Source: Allacma fusca
Taxonomy: Eukaryota; Arthropoda; Collembola; Symphypleona; Sminthuridae
Direction of reading: 5' to 3'
Length of the DNA stretch: 64,000 bases
Assembly (NCBI GenBank): GCA_947179485.1
Contig: OX359247.1
Location: 26,698,801 to 26,762,800, forward strand
Shown here piece by piece: positions 39,981 to 53,663 of this stretch (its first letter is position 1; each line of letters starts with the position of its first letter). A model generated the notes under the pieces. That model had not been told where the DNA came from. It saw only the letters and a program-made list of their open reading frames with translations, and did not search any database. The translations under genes and the position numbers were made by a program.

Positions 39981-42609
39981 GCACATGGAAAAAGTAGGCT
40001 AATGGTCTTTCCCGTAGTCTGACAAAGCAATTTATACACCAGCTGAAAGCTCTTTTACGTCAAAGTACAAATAATTTGCTTTTGTTATTCACAACATCCG
40101 CGGGTCTATAATGCACTGATTCGCCCTTACAAATGCCCCTATGGATCCATGCTTGTTTTACGAAAGGGAATCACCCGAAGTTTACCATATGGTTGTCTCT
40201 ATGTACTTACATAGACGGATCGGTCCTCCTAGCATGATACCACATAAGGGATAGTTATAAATTGTTCAGGATTTTCTCCATTCAATACGTATGTACACAT
40301 TAGCATCCTCTCCCACCATGCCTGTACTGAGAGCGAGACGGAATTGAGGGGAAGCGATTGAGACAAAGAGCAACATTGTGCCGTCATGTCAAGCTGTGAG
40401 GCATAACCATCATCGCAATGGGTTTAGCCATGCCTGTACATACAAATTTATATGTATACCATATATTTTCGATAGTATCAGCAATACCCGAGCCGAGCAG
40501 AGTCTTCTAAGCAAATACGCTATTTACTATGTGCACAAGTAGTACTAAACTAAGCGGAAAATGCCCTCTCACACTTTCCCTCTAGAAAGTCACTTGTTAG
40601 CTTCCTGCTCCATGCAATTTCCAGCAACACACTCCCTTTTTTCTAGCTCCTTTCATATTTATTACTGACTCTTCTGAGGGTCTGCAAATGAGGAAAGTCC
40701 TATTAGAATCATTTTCCTATTAACTTGATAAGTAGGAGGGGCGGACCATTTTGCAAATTCGCGATCATTTCGCAACATCATATTTGATATTCTTATGAGG
40801 AATGGGGTCAATTGCAGACTTGAGCCTGGAGCCTATGATATAAACAGGAATCACATTATGTCTTTCTTTGAGGACTATGCAAACAGGTTTTCCTTTCCAA
40901 GCTTTCTCTGTACACAATTTCCGAGCTTAGGACAATCCAGGACAAAGCACACTTGGGAAAGAAATCCTCTGCACTAAATGCAAATCAAATGATGAGCAAG
41001 ATGAGAATCTGTTCATTCCTGTAGCGGAAGTATGTTCCTAATCATAAGAACGCTAAAGACGAGATTTTTGAGGAGGCTTATTTCCCCATGTAATTTAAGA
41101 GGAGATTGGATCTGTGGGAGGTCTTTTAAGATGTAGTTATGAAATCATGTATTTCTAAAATAAAGGACGTACAAGCATACATGTGTGTATGTACGCATGC
41201 ATTTAGTACAGTAAGGATGCATTTCCTTGCTTTCCTAGTCATATGGGCAAATGAAAGTAAAGCTAATGAATGTTTTCGAAATGGAATTGAGGTAAGACAC
41301 AAAAGTGCAGGGATTTTGGACGTTGAAAGTCGGATAACTACACTCTTCTCCGTACTCTGTCTCACTTGTCATCCAGAAAACTATGTTTGGGGATTCATTT
41401 TACTTTGAAGCATAAATGTGTTGTAGTACGAGCACTAGTGGCAATGGCAACGTAGCACGCTATGGAGGACGTCCCGTCGTCAACTATGTTTCCAAGTAGT
41501 CGTGTGTTTTATTTATGCACACGTGCATCATTCTCGTCCCTGTATTTTATTACCGGTGTGAACATACATGTTAAGGAAACTTTTGATGTAGACCCTTCTG
41601 TGGGTATTATATGGGACGCATGTGACAGTATTATGGAAATGAGAGTGGAAAGGGCTTGTGAGATAATGCTATTGTCATGCTTTCCCTTAATAAACTTACG
41701 TATGTTATCCTAAGGTAATGGAAGGGAGTTGGCTTGATAGGGAAAGCAGGAGAAAGTAAATGTGTCTCTACAAAGTCCATGGGAAGTGTGTGGGTCTGGT
41801 TTGAGTACTTGTCTACATAATGGAGATAGGTAATATATGTATGTATATAAATATGAAGCTTGAGAGTGGAGACGTACCCACTCGAGGGGGTATGTTAAGA
41901 CGTAAGTATGGAGATTTATATTTGCGTGAAAATTCCAATGAGTCGATGTTCCAGTGTGGCAATTCCCTTTACAACAAAGATGAGAGGGAAGTCATTAGAG
42001 GGTTTGGAGAGGGAAGTCATAAAGGTAATAATAAAGCCAAATGAGGGTTTTAGAATGTCCTCAGGATAACCCATTAAAGGAGAAACCGTGTTGATTGAGT
42101 TTGGGACTCGTTGGGACGTGAAATGCTTACTTGCTCTCCTCGTTTTCCCTTCCTTCTCTCTCACTCTCTCTCCAACTTTTTTTTTGTTTGGGCTGCTTCC
42201 TTTTTTTCCCCGAGATAACTCTCCAAGTGTAATATTGTTCCTTGTAACAGTATATGGCCACAATAAATGTAATACAGACAGGAGAGGAACGAGGATAGGG
42301 AGGAATGCCGGGGAGAGGAGGGACGACTGGAGGAGGAGAAAGGAGTAAAGTAACGGGTGGAAAGAAATTTGGACGAGAAAAGTTGGTGCGGTTAATCACT
42401 CGTTTTAATCGAGTTCCCCATAACTCTTCCTTATGGCTTCTCAACTACCTATCAATAGTGTAGTTTTTACGGGCAAGTAACCTTCTTTCACCGAACGAGT
42501 AACAATAACGGAACTATATAGTAAACTTGGAGTAATAACCTGTGAATTCCCCCGTAATATATAAATGGAGGCATGTAGAGTCGCTAATGGTTATAAGTGC
42601 TCCCTCACC

Positions 42610-42648
42610 TTCTCCACTCATTTGAGGAGAAAGCAGGAGAGTGGAGAA
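42610..42648. repeat. Inverted repeat with GAGAAAG arm
   Basis: ttctccactc (42610-42619) and gagtggagaa (42639-42648) are exact reverse complements with a 19-nt spacer. The motif ggagaaag recurs widely in the window. Confidence 0.65.
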
Positions 42649-44062
42649 AGTAGGAGATGCTTCCATTACATTTATGATTTACCGATCACACAATCATCCA
42701 CCAAAGTATAGGGAAAGGGAAGGAGGAAAATCTCATAGACAGTTTCCCAGATTCCATACGCTAGGCCAGGAAGTATTTTCCCTTAAATCCAAACCAGTTT
42801 CTATGGGTAATAACTGAGCCACTAATTCGTTTACTAAACTATTGGTGTATAAAAACGCTCCTTGCTCCCTCCACTACCGTTATGAACGTGCAGACTGTGG
42901 CTCTGTGAGTGGGGAAAGTTACGGGAGATTTTCTCCTGCTGTACTTTTCCCTACTCCTTCAACTTACGAAATGTCAAAAGAAGATTCTAGTTCAGTCGTA
43001 AATACCTAATAAAAATCCCGAAGTTTATACTCGGTCCATCAAATTTTTATATAATGACAACCCTTTTTTTCGTTGAATTATTCTCCTCATAAAAATAGCT
43101 GTTCCATATCCTTTTCCGTAGAAAACAAAAATTCTATTATCCTTATCAAATCCATATTCTTATGCCATCAGAATCCATCAACTAATGAAAGATTCCTACC
43201 TTCGTATATATTTCCCCTTAAAGCAATCCACCCCGTCCATATAACTATTACCGGTTAATTATTACATTTGAGGTTAGGACTATTTACAGTTTTAACGGTG
43301 AGAGTGAAAGTAGAAGGAGCAAAAGTGGAATGTAAAGGAAAACGTTCCAGGCTGGTTTGGAGTTTTGCATTTACCAGATTATCTACTGCAGAGAAAATTG
43401 AATCCTTTTTCAGAGGATAGCTAAGACTCTCATGCTTGCCTAAGCGTAAGCATAATCCAACCGGAGGGCAAGCACTTATTTTTATTTTGATAAATCAAGT
43501 GCCGGATACAGTACTTGTGGTTCTACCGTAGTGTGGCTCTTGTCACTTTAGTTTCTCAATGCCCTTTGGGAATGCATAGCTGGGGACGTTTACTTTTCAG
43601 AAAAGTGTACCCTCTGAGATTTGGCACGAATGTAATATTTTTCAAATTGAGATTTTTTCAGGGAAAATTCAAGGGAGTTTTTTTAAAAAAACTATTGATT
43701 AGCGAAGGTGAAGGAAAGGAAAGATATGGGGGAACTAGAGGAAGGTTGGGAGGGACTGAAAGCAGTTGAGAGTAAAGAGCTCAATAAATTTCTGGAGGCA
43801 TTCAAAGCGAGATGTGAACGTCAAAGTTAAAGAGACGCAATTGAACGTTTGAGAAGAATTTGAGGAAATTGTCTCTGCCTGAAGGGCTGCTCGCCAAAGT
43901 GTAGTATATAGATAGAGGGGGATGGGAGAAAGTACCGATAATAAAATATTGTAAGCTTTCCTATTGACATTTTTCTGTCCTCCTTTTCTCCCTTCCTCTC
44001 CCAAAAGCGAATTGTTGTTCAAGACCATTGAGGAAACAAGGCTTTGCTCATCCCCTCCCTCC

Positions 44063-44092
44063 CACACATACACACACACACACACACACACA
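44063..44092. repeat. (CA)n microsatellite
   Basis: CA run with one T interruption. Confidence 0.9.
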
Positions 44093-44920
44093 TATAGTGA
44101 GTCCAAATAGTATTCGGGATGGAGACTTGATGGAATTCTTCCCAGCCATGACGTGCTTCTGTTATTGCCCCTTACTTATTCGGTACATCAAGTTGTCACT
44201 AATTCCTCCTTTCCAATTGTTTATATCCACATTGGCCAGTTTCGACTGTGGTTTGGATTCTCGAGGGCTAAAATAACAGGAGCAAGCAGAGTGCCCTCAT
44301 CGAATACATTCAATGTAATTACCTCTATGGACGGAAAATTGTGATTGTGTCTAAATTTGAAACCGAATCTGAAAGTATTCAAAAATATGCGATTCTTACG
44401 AAAAGCTTATATATTTCTGGTAATTACTACAATTGCTGTTCAAAAGAACTGACGATAAGCAGAGATGAGGTTTTGGTGTTTACCCAAACGAAGAAAGTTT
44501 AAATGCATCAGGGATTATCATGTTTTGTGTAATTATTATACATCCCTGTTAGCATTTTCACACATACACAAACTACACCCATGAATAGTTGAGCTTGTGT
44601 AGAATTTGAATATGTATTATAGGGTAAAAATTATTACAGACGTATTTTTAAGCACCTCATGAGTTTTGAGGAGCTGGTTGACTTTGCTGGTTGTAGGAAG
44701 CATTTGAGAGGTTGTTGGTAAGGCGGGGCTAGGACAGTAATTTTTTCAGCTTTTGGTTTCCCTTGATGGGCCTGGTATGTATACTCTCCCTGGTTGATTG
44801 CATGCAATGAGAGAGAAGGGTCCTCCATGCTTTCACTTTGGATTTGCGATTCACTCTTTCGGCTGGCTGAATTCTGATATGTGGAGTTTCTTCACTTGAA
44901 CTATTATTACTAGTAGTGGA

Positions 44921-44999
44921 GAAAGCAGACGGGGGAAAGTAGTCGTCTTCTCCTTATTCTTCATTTGCTTACTCTTTTCCCCCTTCTTGCAGTGCTTTC
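44921..44999. repeat. Imperfect inverted repeat
   Basis: gaaagca (44921-44927) pairs with tgctttc (44993-44999), and gggggaaagtag (44931-44942) pairs at 10 of 12 positions with ctcttttccccc (44972-44983). The right arm contains a strong acceptor-like pyrimidine tract. Confidence 0.5.
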
Positions 45000-45754
45000 A
45001 AGCACGAGGAAATCCTACGATTAAAGTTCCCTCCTTTAAACATATGTGTACATTAGGAGGAATGGGAGATTTCAATTGTGGCTTCGGTTGGGGTTCCGTT
45101 TAATGTTCGGATATAACTGTACAATATGTAAGGGACTGGCGTAGGCGCAGGCCTCCCTCTACCTCATAAGTATCCCTACATATACCAGTAAATGCCCTCT
45201 GATATAAGAGATTCGAGGACAAAATTGTTGAATGAGAATGGCTGGACAATTTGAAGATGAGATGGCCTCATGACTCTCCTCTTGACCACAAAAGGAAAAT
45301 CAATGAAAGTGGATATGAAATGTCCTGTTGGCAGATTTCCTTGAGATATCAGCAAAATTTTTTCTTGTGGACTTTCTCCATGCTTTTTGCACCCAGACAA
45401 AAAAAAATTGAAAGAAATCCTTACTTGTAATTTACTGGTTTTTTGCTTCCCTACTAATACTTCCACGCTTACATCTTACAGAAGACGGGATTAGAGTCTA
45501 GTTATTATGTATGTGTGTGCATTTGTCAATTGTTTGTATGTGCGTACATATGTACGTACCCGTATTTAAGTATGTGGTCCCAACCAAACCGACGTATATA
45601 CACACACTTGTATAATGGAATTGAAGAAGGCGAGGGGAAAGTGGTTGAGGCTTGTCCATCATTTTTTGTGGATTTGCCGTTGAGGATTTCCCTGCTTTCC
45701 CCTTTCTCATTACATAGTCCTAAATCAAACAGGACTGGTAGTCCCAATGGGCTG

Positions 45755-45882
45755 TCGTCGTCGGGCGAAGTGATACAAGCTGGAAATAAGACGACGCTCC
45801 AGCTGTCATTTTGACTGACGGTCGCTTTGGACAGAACGGAGCGACTATCCTCGACGTTAGTTATAATGCCCCGGATTTTAAT
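45755..45882. other. CpG-dense patch, unassigned
   Basis: I count 13 CpG dinucleotides in this 128-bp stretch, while the surrounding intron is CpG-poor. The only other clearly CpG-raised segment I noticed is the Ig exon. The minus strand is open over 45526-45924 (132 codons, with peptide such as SVLSKATVSQNDSW). On the plus strand an acceptor-like 'tctcattacatag' at 45717 precedes about 32 open codons. No protein family is recognised. It could be an exon of another transcript on either strand, a regulatory element or chance. Confidence 0.25.
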
Positions 45883-47368
45883 TTTCTCTTTGTTGAGCCC
45901 TTGCCAAAAGAATACCTTTTCCAAGGAAAAAGGAAAGGAGGCTATAGGCTACTTTCGAGAATCAAAGTGGAGTGTTCATTATCGGTACAATGGCACTCCC
46001 GTGTGTGTTGGCGTGTGTGTGGGTCTCTGTGTGTGTATGTGGGAGATGGCAAGTGAGAAACTACGAGGAGAATTTCAAGTTGGCTGAAAATTTGTGGGAT
46101 ATTCCGAGGTACTTAAGTATGGAAATCTCAAGTTTCAATGGATGGAGGTACATATGTATAGCTGGGTATGTACTTACAGATACATGCATCCATCCTCTTT
46201 ATGGTTCCAAGCAAGCGATTTTACATGTACTTACCAGGGGTGACTACACATATATTGTGTATGTATTACATATAGGGGAAAGTTTTTTCCTTGATACCTG
46301 GAACTATCTATAAGAGCTATCCATCTATAGTTCAATCTGGGAATCCCGATAAATTGATCCGGTGATGTGGGAGATTTCCCTCTGGGGAGCCATAGGCCCT
46401 CTATACTGTGGAAGAGTCTGCTAGTAGTATTTGCTTTCTATACAGAATCTCAATGTTCCCCATTATGGCGTTCACCACCTCTCCATGCGTCAATATCAAT
46501 TCCTCTTTTTTCTCTCGGCCGCTCCACTCTCTTTCTCTTCCTCCCAACTACCAAAGTTCGGGAGAAAGTTTGGTATGCACGGCCAAGTTGTGAGAATCTC
46601 TTACGTTCAATATTTTGAATAAAAATATTCTAGATAAAACCTCTCCTTGGTCTCCTCTCGTTTGCTTGAAGAAAGAAGCAAATGATAAAGAAATACTGTC
46701 TGCCGGAGTGGGAGCAGGGGAAGGAGTGGGACTGGATGGGAGGCTCGGTGTAGAACCAACTTTTAGTATACGCTAAGTATATTTTATGTATTGCCTCAAG
46801 GGTTTTTACGTGGGTAAATACATTTGCTTTTTAACTTCACACCGCTTCCTTCCCATTGACTGGCACCCACTCCTATACATCTCCACACAATTTGGACTGA
46901 AAAGAAACTTCCAAGTATTTCGTGTTTGCTCACTCCTATCGGCACAAGTGGAATGCTTGAATAATAAATAAGGCACATATTTAATGTTCCCACTTTGACA
47001 GACCAGCTCCAAGAAATGTTTTCTTTACCTACATCCAGTACATGTTCCCCGGCCGGATTTGTGAAAAAGAAAGCATCTATGTTTTCTTTGCGAAACCCTG
47101 TTTAACCTGCATGTGAATGCAAGGTTGAGGGATAGTCCTCGCAATTGCATAAAGACAGATACCTTTACTACAGACCCCGTCTGGGTATAGAAACTGTTTA
47201 TTAAGGGGAAAGATATATTTCCATGAAGGTAACCAGCACTCAGATTTCCCCTACTGACGGGTGAAAAATGTGAAAGCTTTCAGAGACATTTGAACTGGGA
47301 TTTTCGTTGAAACCCTATGATCATATTCACTAAGAGGGAGCAAATAGGGTACAGTTGCATTGGAATTT

Positions 47369-47515
47369 CGAGAAAGTAGAAGAAAGCTGCAGTGAAAGCA
47401 AGAGAAAGTAAAATAAAGTAACAGGAAGTTGAAGTGAAAGTACGGGAAAGTAAAAGAAAGCAGAAAAGTAAGTTAGACGAAGAAAGTAAGAGTAGAAGCG
47501 AAAGTGAAAGTAAAC
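47369..47515. repeat. Cluster of GAAAGTA/GAAAGCA motifs
   Basis: At least nine GAAAGTA, GAAAGCA or close variants occur in under 150 bp at irregular spacing, in a nearly pure purine + strand. It is probably a decayed short-unit tandem repeat. The minus strand shows a Leu/Ser/Phe-rich frame that is a by-product. Confidence 0.65.
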
Positions 47516-50500
47516 CAGAGTATCTATAGGAAGTTAGGGAATGAAAATGCATAAGAAGAACGATAGTAAGAGAAAAGGTACGACGTCAAATCTTGTCCTC
47601 TACCTCCACTTTGTTTCCATATATGTTGACAGCTGAAAATATCTCCGGGCGACCCCTTTCCCCGTGATAAGTACCAAAGTATAATGTGGTGTTATCCCAC
47701 AGAAAAATATTTATTCATTCCGTGGTTAACTCATACAAAAAGAATCATGGGCTGTGGTACATACATTACAGAAGACATCCCCTTCTTCCCATTTGGGTTC
47801 ACGAAACAAAACTACTGTAACGGAGGGTTCCAAAGGTGAATTTCCAAGTTATTTAAAAACGGTCCTAAACACGTCTCTCTAGTACACAACCAACATTTTA
47901 CATCCGCATGGATTCATTTAAAATTCGAAGGAAATGTAGCCCTGTGTTCCAAGTAATTATTAAATGGATTGCCATGTCACACGCACTTTCATATTCGATA
48001 CTGCTATCGTTAGAAAACTGGGGAAGTCGCACCACTGGAAATTACTGGGAAAAAAGCTAAGGATGAGAGGATGGGAGGACGTAGAGGGAATACAAAGGTA
48101 CGGTAATAGTGTAAGGGAGGTAATCAACTTTGTTAGTTTGAATGCTCGAGAAAGACGCGTACAGTAAAGTTGTACATAATGGAGTGCTAAATGGAAAAAC
48201 CGAAAGTGTTCAAGTGAATTAGCATGCAATTTCTCAACACTTGTTTCCCTCTCCCTTCCTGTACTCATTGAGAAAGCTCTAAAATGAGTGAGTGACTGAT
48301 GAATAGAGCGTATGGTAAGCCCCCCTTCGTTCCTTTCTTTGGACAATAAAACCTAGAACTTTATACTTTCATTGAGTCTCCACAATGAGAGACTACCTCT
48401 GCTTTTCATCCCTGCTACTCCCACTCCTTCATATGCCTACTTATACACACTTATACACATGCATGTAAATGCTTCTCTCCCCCCCCTGAGTCAACGAGGA
48501 AGGTAGGGGTTCACGTGTGAAATGCAAATTTCAAGTGCTTTGATTGCTGCCACTCTTGCATGCATATTAACAATAATATCTTGGTAGAAAGCTACCTGCA
48601 TGTATGTATGTATGTAGGTAGACTTGTGGCCATAGCCATGTACGCATACTTTTTCGCATATTTAGAAACATATCCGTTACTTCATTAGTGACTCCCTATA
48701 CGAGATGTACTTCCACTTTCACCAATCCACCATTATTATTCATGCATTCAATCCTTGTCAGCAAGTTTCAATGCAATCGTATTATTACCATCATCTTGCC
48801 TTCCTAAATTGAGGAATCGTACAAGTTTTCCTTCTCGGAAATCCCTCACATGCATCGTACCCCTCCTATTTATACCCCACTCGTTAGTATTATTCTTACT
48901 GAGTGTCAATAGTAGTCGCTGTTCTTACAGCAAAATACCAGCGTCAGGTTATTTTTGAATGAGCAATGAGGGAATGTTTATTTTCCTGGTGCTTTCTCCA
49001 TGGAAAAGAACTTCCACGAATATAAACAAATACTTTAGAAAGGCTTATGCCCATGTTTGGCCTTTCCGAATATATACACAGAGATACTTGCAGGATGCAG
49101 AAATGAAACTTTTACACATTGTGCTTTCTAAATGTAGCAGAATGGGGGAACGCACGTATAGGCGATGTTCGTCCATGTCTTACACATTTATTTGGATGTT
49201 TGTGCAAGGAGGGAAAGAGAGTTTCGAATAATATCTCTTATTAACAGTTGTGATTTCATACCGTATATAGGCTACCCTTATGGATATAGGAGATATAATA
49301 CTACAAAGTTATGGAGTGAAAGTTTGGTGAGGGGAGATAGGACAACTTGCTTTGATATGATATGATGACAATAAAAACGCTCGCGTGGAAATTGCATCCA
49401 GCTATTTTTGCTGACTGGTGAGAAAATATTGCGGCCCCTAATTTCTTGCCAGCGCTTTCTCCTCACTTTCGGTCGCTGACTTTTGTGTATGTGTGGGGTT
49501 CACCTTTTCTTTATATTAACTACATTGTTTGGGTTTTAATAAATAGAGTCACCAATAAGGTACAGAAAGGGCCGTAGAAGTTAATGGGGAAAGTTGTGAA
49601 CTTTCCCAGCTCCTTTTGCATATCCGCTTCCGGTGCTTCCTGCACTCTCTAGTTTGCACATTTAGTATGTACATAGGGATAAGTTATCCCTATCTACATG
49701 TTTAAATGTGCAAAGTTTAGTTCCAAGCTATAGTTTGGAATGTATGAGTATTTCCCCCCGCTCTTCCCATCCCCAAGAAAAATAAATGAGACCTTGTGTG
49801 CACTTTGGAAGAAAGGGTAGCTTCTGCATTTGTTAGCATTTTCTTCATAGGCATTGTAAACGATACAGGAATTATAGTAGTGATGGAATGAAGAGATCCT
49901 GGGAAAGTGAGGAGCATCAGAGTGATGAGGATGTGCGAGTGGATGAAATGATGATGAATTTCTCACTAGGATGAAAATCTGTGGGAGAAAGCATATAAAT
50001 TGCTTATTTATGGATATGTATTTATAGATACGTATTTATAAAACATTGTCCTTAAGTAGTTTGATCGTGCATGAGCTCTCACGTATGCAGATATGTACAT
50101 GCAAAGGACAAATATGGGAGTGATGAAGAAAGACTTTTTTTTGTGTGGAGCAAATGTAGAGAGAAGGCCTCGTGGCCTTTGCCATCGCCTTGGCATTCAT
50201 ATTGAATAAGAGTCGTGATATTTAAGACGTAATGTGATGAAAAATGCGGTATGCATGAGAAATGTTCCTTTCTTTTCCCTCTCCTCATGCCTTGCTCTTT
50301 TGAGGAAGGCTAGTGCTCAGATATGGAAACCCATGGATTTGTTCTTAGTCCGGGGATCGCTCGCCTCTCTCCAACTATCTATCTCTCTTACTTTCCCTTT
50401 TTTTCTCTCCTCCTTTTTACTTATTCTAGTTTTTCCACCATGACTAAGACCTCATATGAAACGGGAGATAGTGGTATAAACTGACGAGAAAAGAGGAAGG

Positions 50501-50665
50501 AAAGCGAGGAGAAAGTAAAGATGAAGCAGGAAGTAGCTGTGGGTTTAAGGTCTGTGAACGCCAAAGACGAATGTATATGAGAGGATGGTGTGGTAGTGTG
50601 GAAGTGTGCGATTGCCAGGAATTGAGTGCCAGGACTGAGAGAGAGGAGCAGAAGGAGTTGTGGCA

Positions 50666-50668
<3 letters not shown>

Positions 50669-50706
<38 letters not shown>

Positions 50707-50730
50707 AAGAGAAAGAGAGAGAAGAAAAAG
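50669..50730. repeat. (GA)n/GAAA microsatellite
   Basis: A pure GA run grading into GAAAGA units. Confidence 0.9.
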
Positions 50731-52383
50731 TACAGAGAGCTTGTTGGTCCCCTTCCAGGATCGATAGAGAATCTAGTGGAGATTGCAGTGTCATGGCATA
50801 GCTTAGTTCAAACAGAGTGAAACAGCATGCTTGTCTTATGGTTTCCGAATGTGCTCTATCTTTTCTATTTTAGCGTAAAAAACTCCTATGAGCTCACAAC
50901 TGTTAAGTGCAAATAGCTTTCGTTTTATACAAAATTACCAATAGGTATTTGCCAAAGTTTAAGTAACTACACCTCCTTTTATCATCAGCATCTCAGGCGA
51001 TACAAGAGACGAAGCATGAAATACCCTTGTTCTATAAAAAAACATACAAAATGAATAAGCATGCGAGTAAACAATAAAACACGAAAACACACCGAATATA
51101 ACTTATGTTCATCAAGATGCGGCTGTCTACTTTCAAGGTGTTTGGGCCAGAAATGTGAGAGAAGTTGAAACATCAGTCTGTGCCAGAGAGTTAATATAAG
51201 AAGTCATGAAGGATGTCTATGAAGCAAATCCTGGGTGAAGAGGTGAAATGATCTAGAGGGATTTTAGAACAAGTGCAAAATGGTCTGCACGTAGGTTCAC
51301 TTCAATCAAAATGATCTACATACGTTGTACCGTTCCATGAAAACAAATTAGAAAATATGACGCAAGTTTATGATATTTTGTTCAAAGAAACTGCCTAAAG
51401 ATTATCTGCTCTCAATTGAGAATACATTTAGATCATTTTGTCTCTTCACCGAAGACATGTATGATTACACGTTAGGACCTAAAAGCCCTGGAAAATCTCA
51501 TATAAGGTTTAGGAGAAAGCACGGAGAAAGGTTAGAGAAAGTTAAATATAAATGTTCAGCTCTGTTTAAGCCCTAATAGTAACTCATGCTAAGAGTATAT
51601 TGTGCTTATACAGACACAAGTGTATACATACTGTGCAGAAGAGGATGGATGAGGGAATGAGAAAAGACTCATTCTGTGTAGCTGTACGGAATTATTCCTC
51701 ACGGCGAGAGGAAAATCGAAGATTGTATAGGTATTTGCCGGAGGAAGGAAAAAAAAGTAGACAGTGGAGAGCGGAGAGGGAAGAGAGTTTATAGTAAAAG
51801 TACAAGTGACTGACCGGGTCGATTTGTCACCGAAGGAAATGGACAGAGAGTTTGATGAGGCTGTATTGTCGAAATCACGAAACAACTATTCTTCTCTGTC
51901 ACACGTCTTCGTCTCCAAGTGTAGATCGTACTTTCCTCAGGGACTGAAGCTTCTCACACTCCCTTCAATGTATCTGTAGATACTAGCTCTCAGAATGTAC
52001 AGTACTTACGACTAGGCACATGAGAATCCTAGCATGTGCATGCTGTTGAGCTACATCTCCTTGCATTACAACGTTAGTATGTCATCCTATGCATGAACTT
52101 ATATGTAGCTTTCTACAAAATCATGCTAAAAGATACATTTATGTTGAGAGTACTGGATAGAACAGTGTATAGTGACTTCTATACGTACCTCCGTTACATG
52201 GCGCTTTCCCTCCGTTGCACAACCTCCATCCCTTGGAATGCCCACGTGTGGGATTATTTCCAGCTTGATTGATTCCTCGGAGCCTATGCAGAAAATGTGC
52301 TGGGGAGGAAATGGGAATGAAAAATTATAACATTGATATTCATCTGTAGTCACAGGCGGGCATACCTTTCTAAACAAGTTTGA

Positions 52384-52428
52384 CTTTCTCTCTCTCTTTC
52401 ACTCTTCCTCTCTCTCTCTTACTCTCTC
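52384..52428. repeat. CT-rich tract
   Basis: Interrupted (CT)n tract. Confidence 0.75.
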
Positions 52429-53642
52429 CATCCCCTCAGCTTCTCTTTTCTCCTCTCCTCTTGACTTTTTGTGTACAAATCATATCCTTGGCCTTGAATG
52501 AAAAGAAGAAAACTTTGAACTTGAATATTCTTGGAAATGTATTCATGGGAGTTGGAGAAATAAATTGGAAAACTAAACTGAAACTTTTCTCCTTTGGTAA
52601 ACAAATTGGCACCGCAGTGCATTGGTGTCTGAGGTTAAAGGATATTTTCCTTGAATTTTTATGTCTCTTAAAAAAGTAAGAGTTTAGGACTTTTATCCGT
52701 CATGAATAATGATTTCAAATTTCCCTCGTAAATAAAAAAAAAGCTAAGGGTATCAAGGAGGGGTATAGTGATCGATTGGGACACGTGCCACCTTAAATTA
52801 ACAGATGCGGAAAAATTTCACAGTTGAAGAGAAAGGAATTAAACTCCCCTCGTTTAATTTCCAAATAGTGAATGCAGCTCGTTCCCTTGCATTATGTACA
52901 ATGTACATACGTATAGGGACGTATGTATGTATGCAGGTGCAATGCATTCTACCTGTAAGGAATGGGGGGAGAAAGTGTGGGATTGTATGCACGAATTTAT
53001 CTTGTTCCGATCCACTCTAGACACAATTCCTGACGTGTGTATCAGGAGGGACTTTACAGGGGATAATTTCCGTAAGACTTTTTCCAACGTTATGGCTCTT
53101 ATCATTTACATGAGTGAGCAGTTTTCTCTTCCATTTTCCCTCACACTCTTCCGGCAACCCATTGAAGGGGTATTAACTGGCAGGAGTAAAAAAAACTGTG
53201 AGTAAAATAAGATAGAAATCCAAAACTAAGCTCGAATGGCAGCATAAAATGCTTTTTATGGGGGGAAAGGTGAAGAAACGCTGGAGGAACTCCTCAAAGT
53301 GAGAGTAAAGAAAATTAATCCGGGGATAACAGAGCTAATCCCTACATACAAGAAATATTTCTAATTAAGTATTCATAGGTAAAAGATATTTTTTATTGAA
53401 AGTGCTAAATAACAAGAGTTGCAATTGTTCCCAATTGAAGTCGTGCCCTCAGAGAAAATTGGTGAAAGTCATAAATTGAAGATAAAATAATATAACATTG
53501 TTAAAGTTCAAAAAGACCTGAGTTGGTAATTTTATTGCCGTTCTAAACATCAAGGCTTGCTTTTAGTCTGGAAGGAAACTTATAGGACAAGTTTCAACTC
53601 TTTAGTTCGCTCCAGGTGTATGTATTTTTATATACAGTCACA

Positions 53643-53663
53643 GTTCACCTTATATAGGTGAAC
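53643..53663. repeat. Short perfect hairpin
   Basis: gttcacct and aggtgaac flank the loop tatat. Confidence 0.7.

Larger units (their letters stand above)
32765..47600 (+). other. Presumed giant-intron sequence, fourth segment
   Basis: Repeat-rich DNA: a CT tract (32765-32809), GA tracts (33762-33825, 34081-34144, 39953-39980), a 24-bp degenerate minisatellite (34386-34485), a CA tract (44063-44092), interrupted TG repeats (46005-46040) and a GAAAGTA cluster (47369-47515). A CpG-dense patch at 45755-45882 stands out. A strong pyrimidine-rich acceptor-like site at 44992/44993 leads into 36 open codons with no good donor. No family is recognised. Confidence 0.5.

Noticed and set aside
44945-45110. 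Strong acceptor-like tract ending 'cccccttcttgcag' at 44992 with 36 open codons after it
   Set aside because: No usable donor before the stop and no recognisable peptide; the tract is also one arm of an imperfect inverted repeat.
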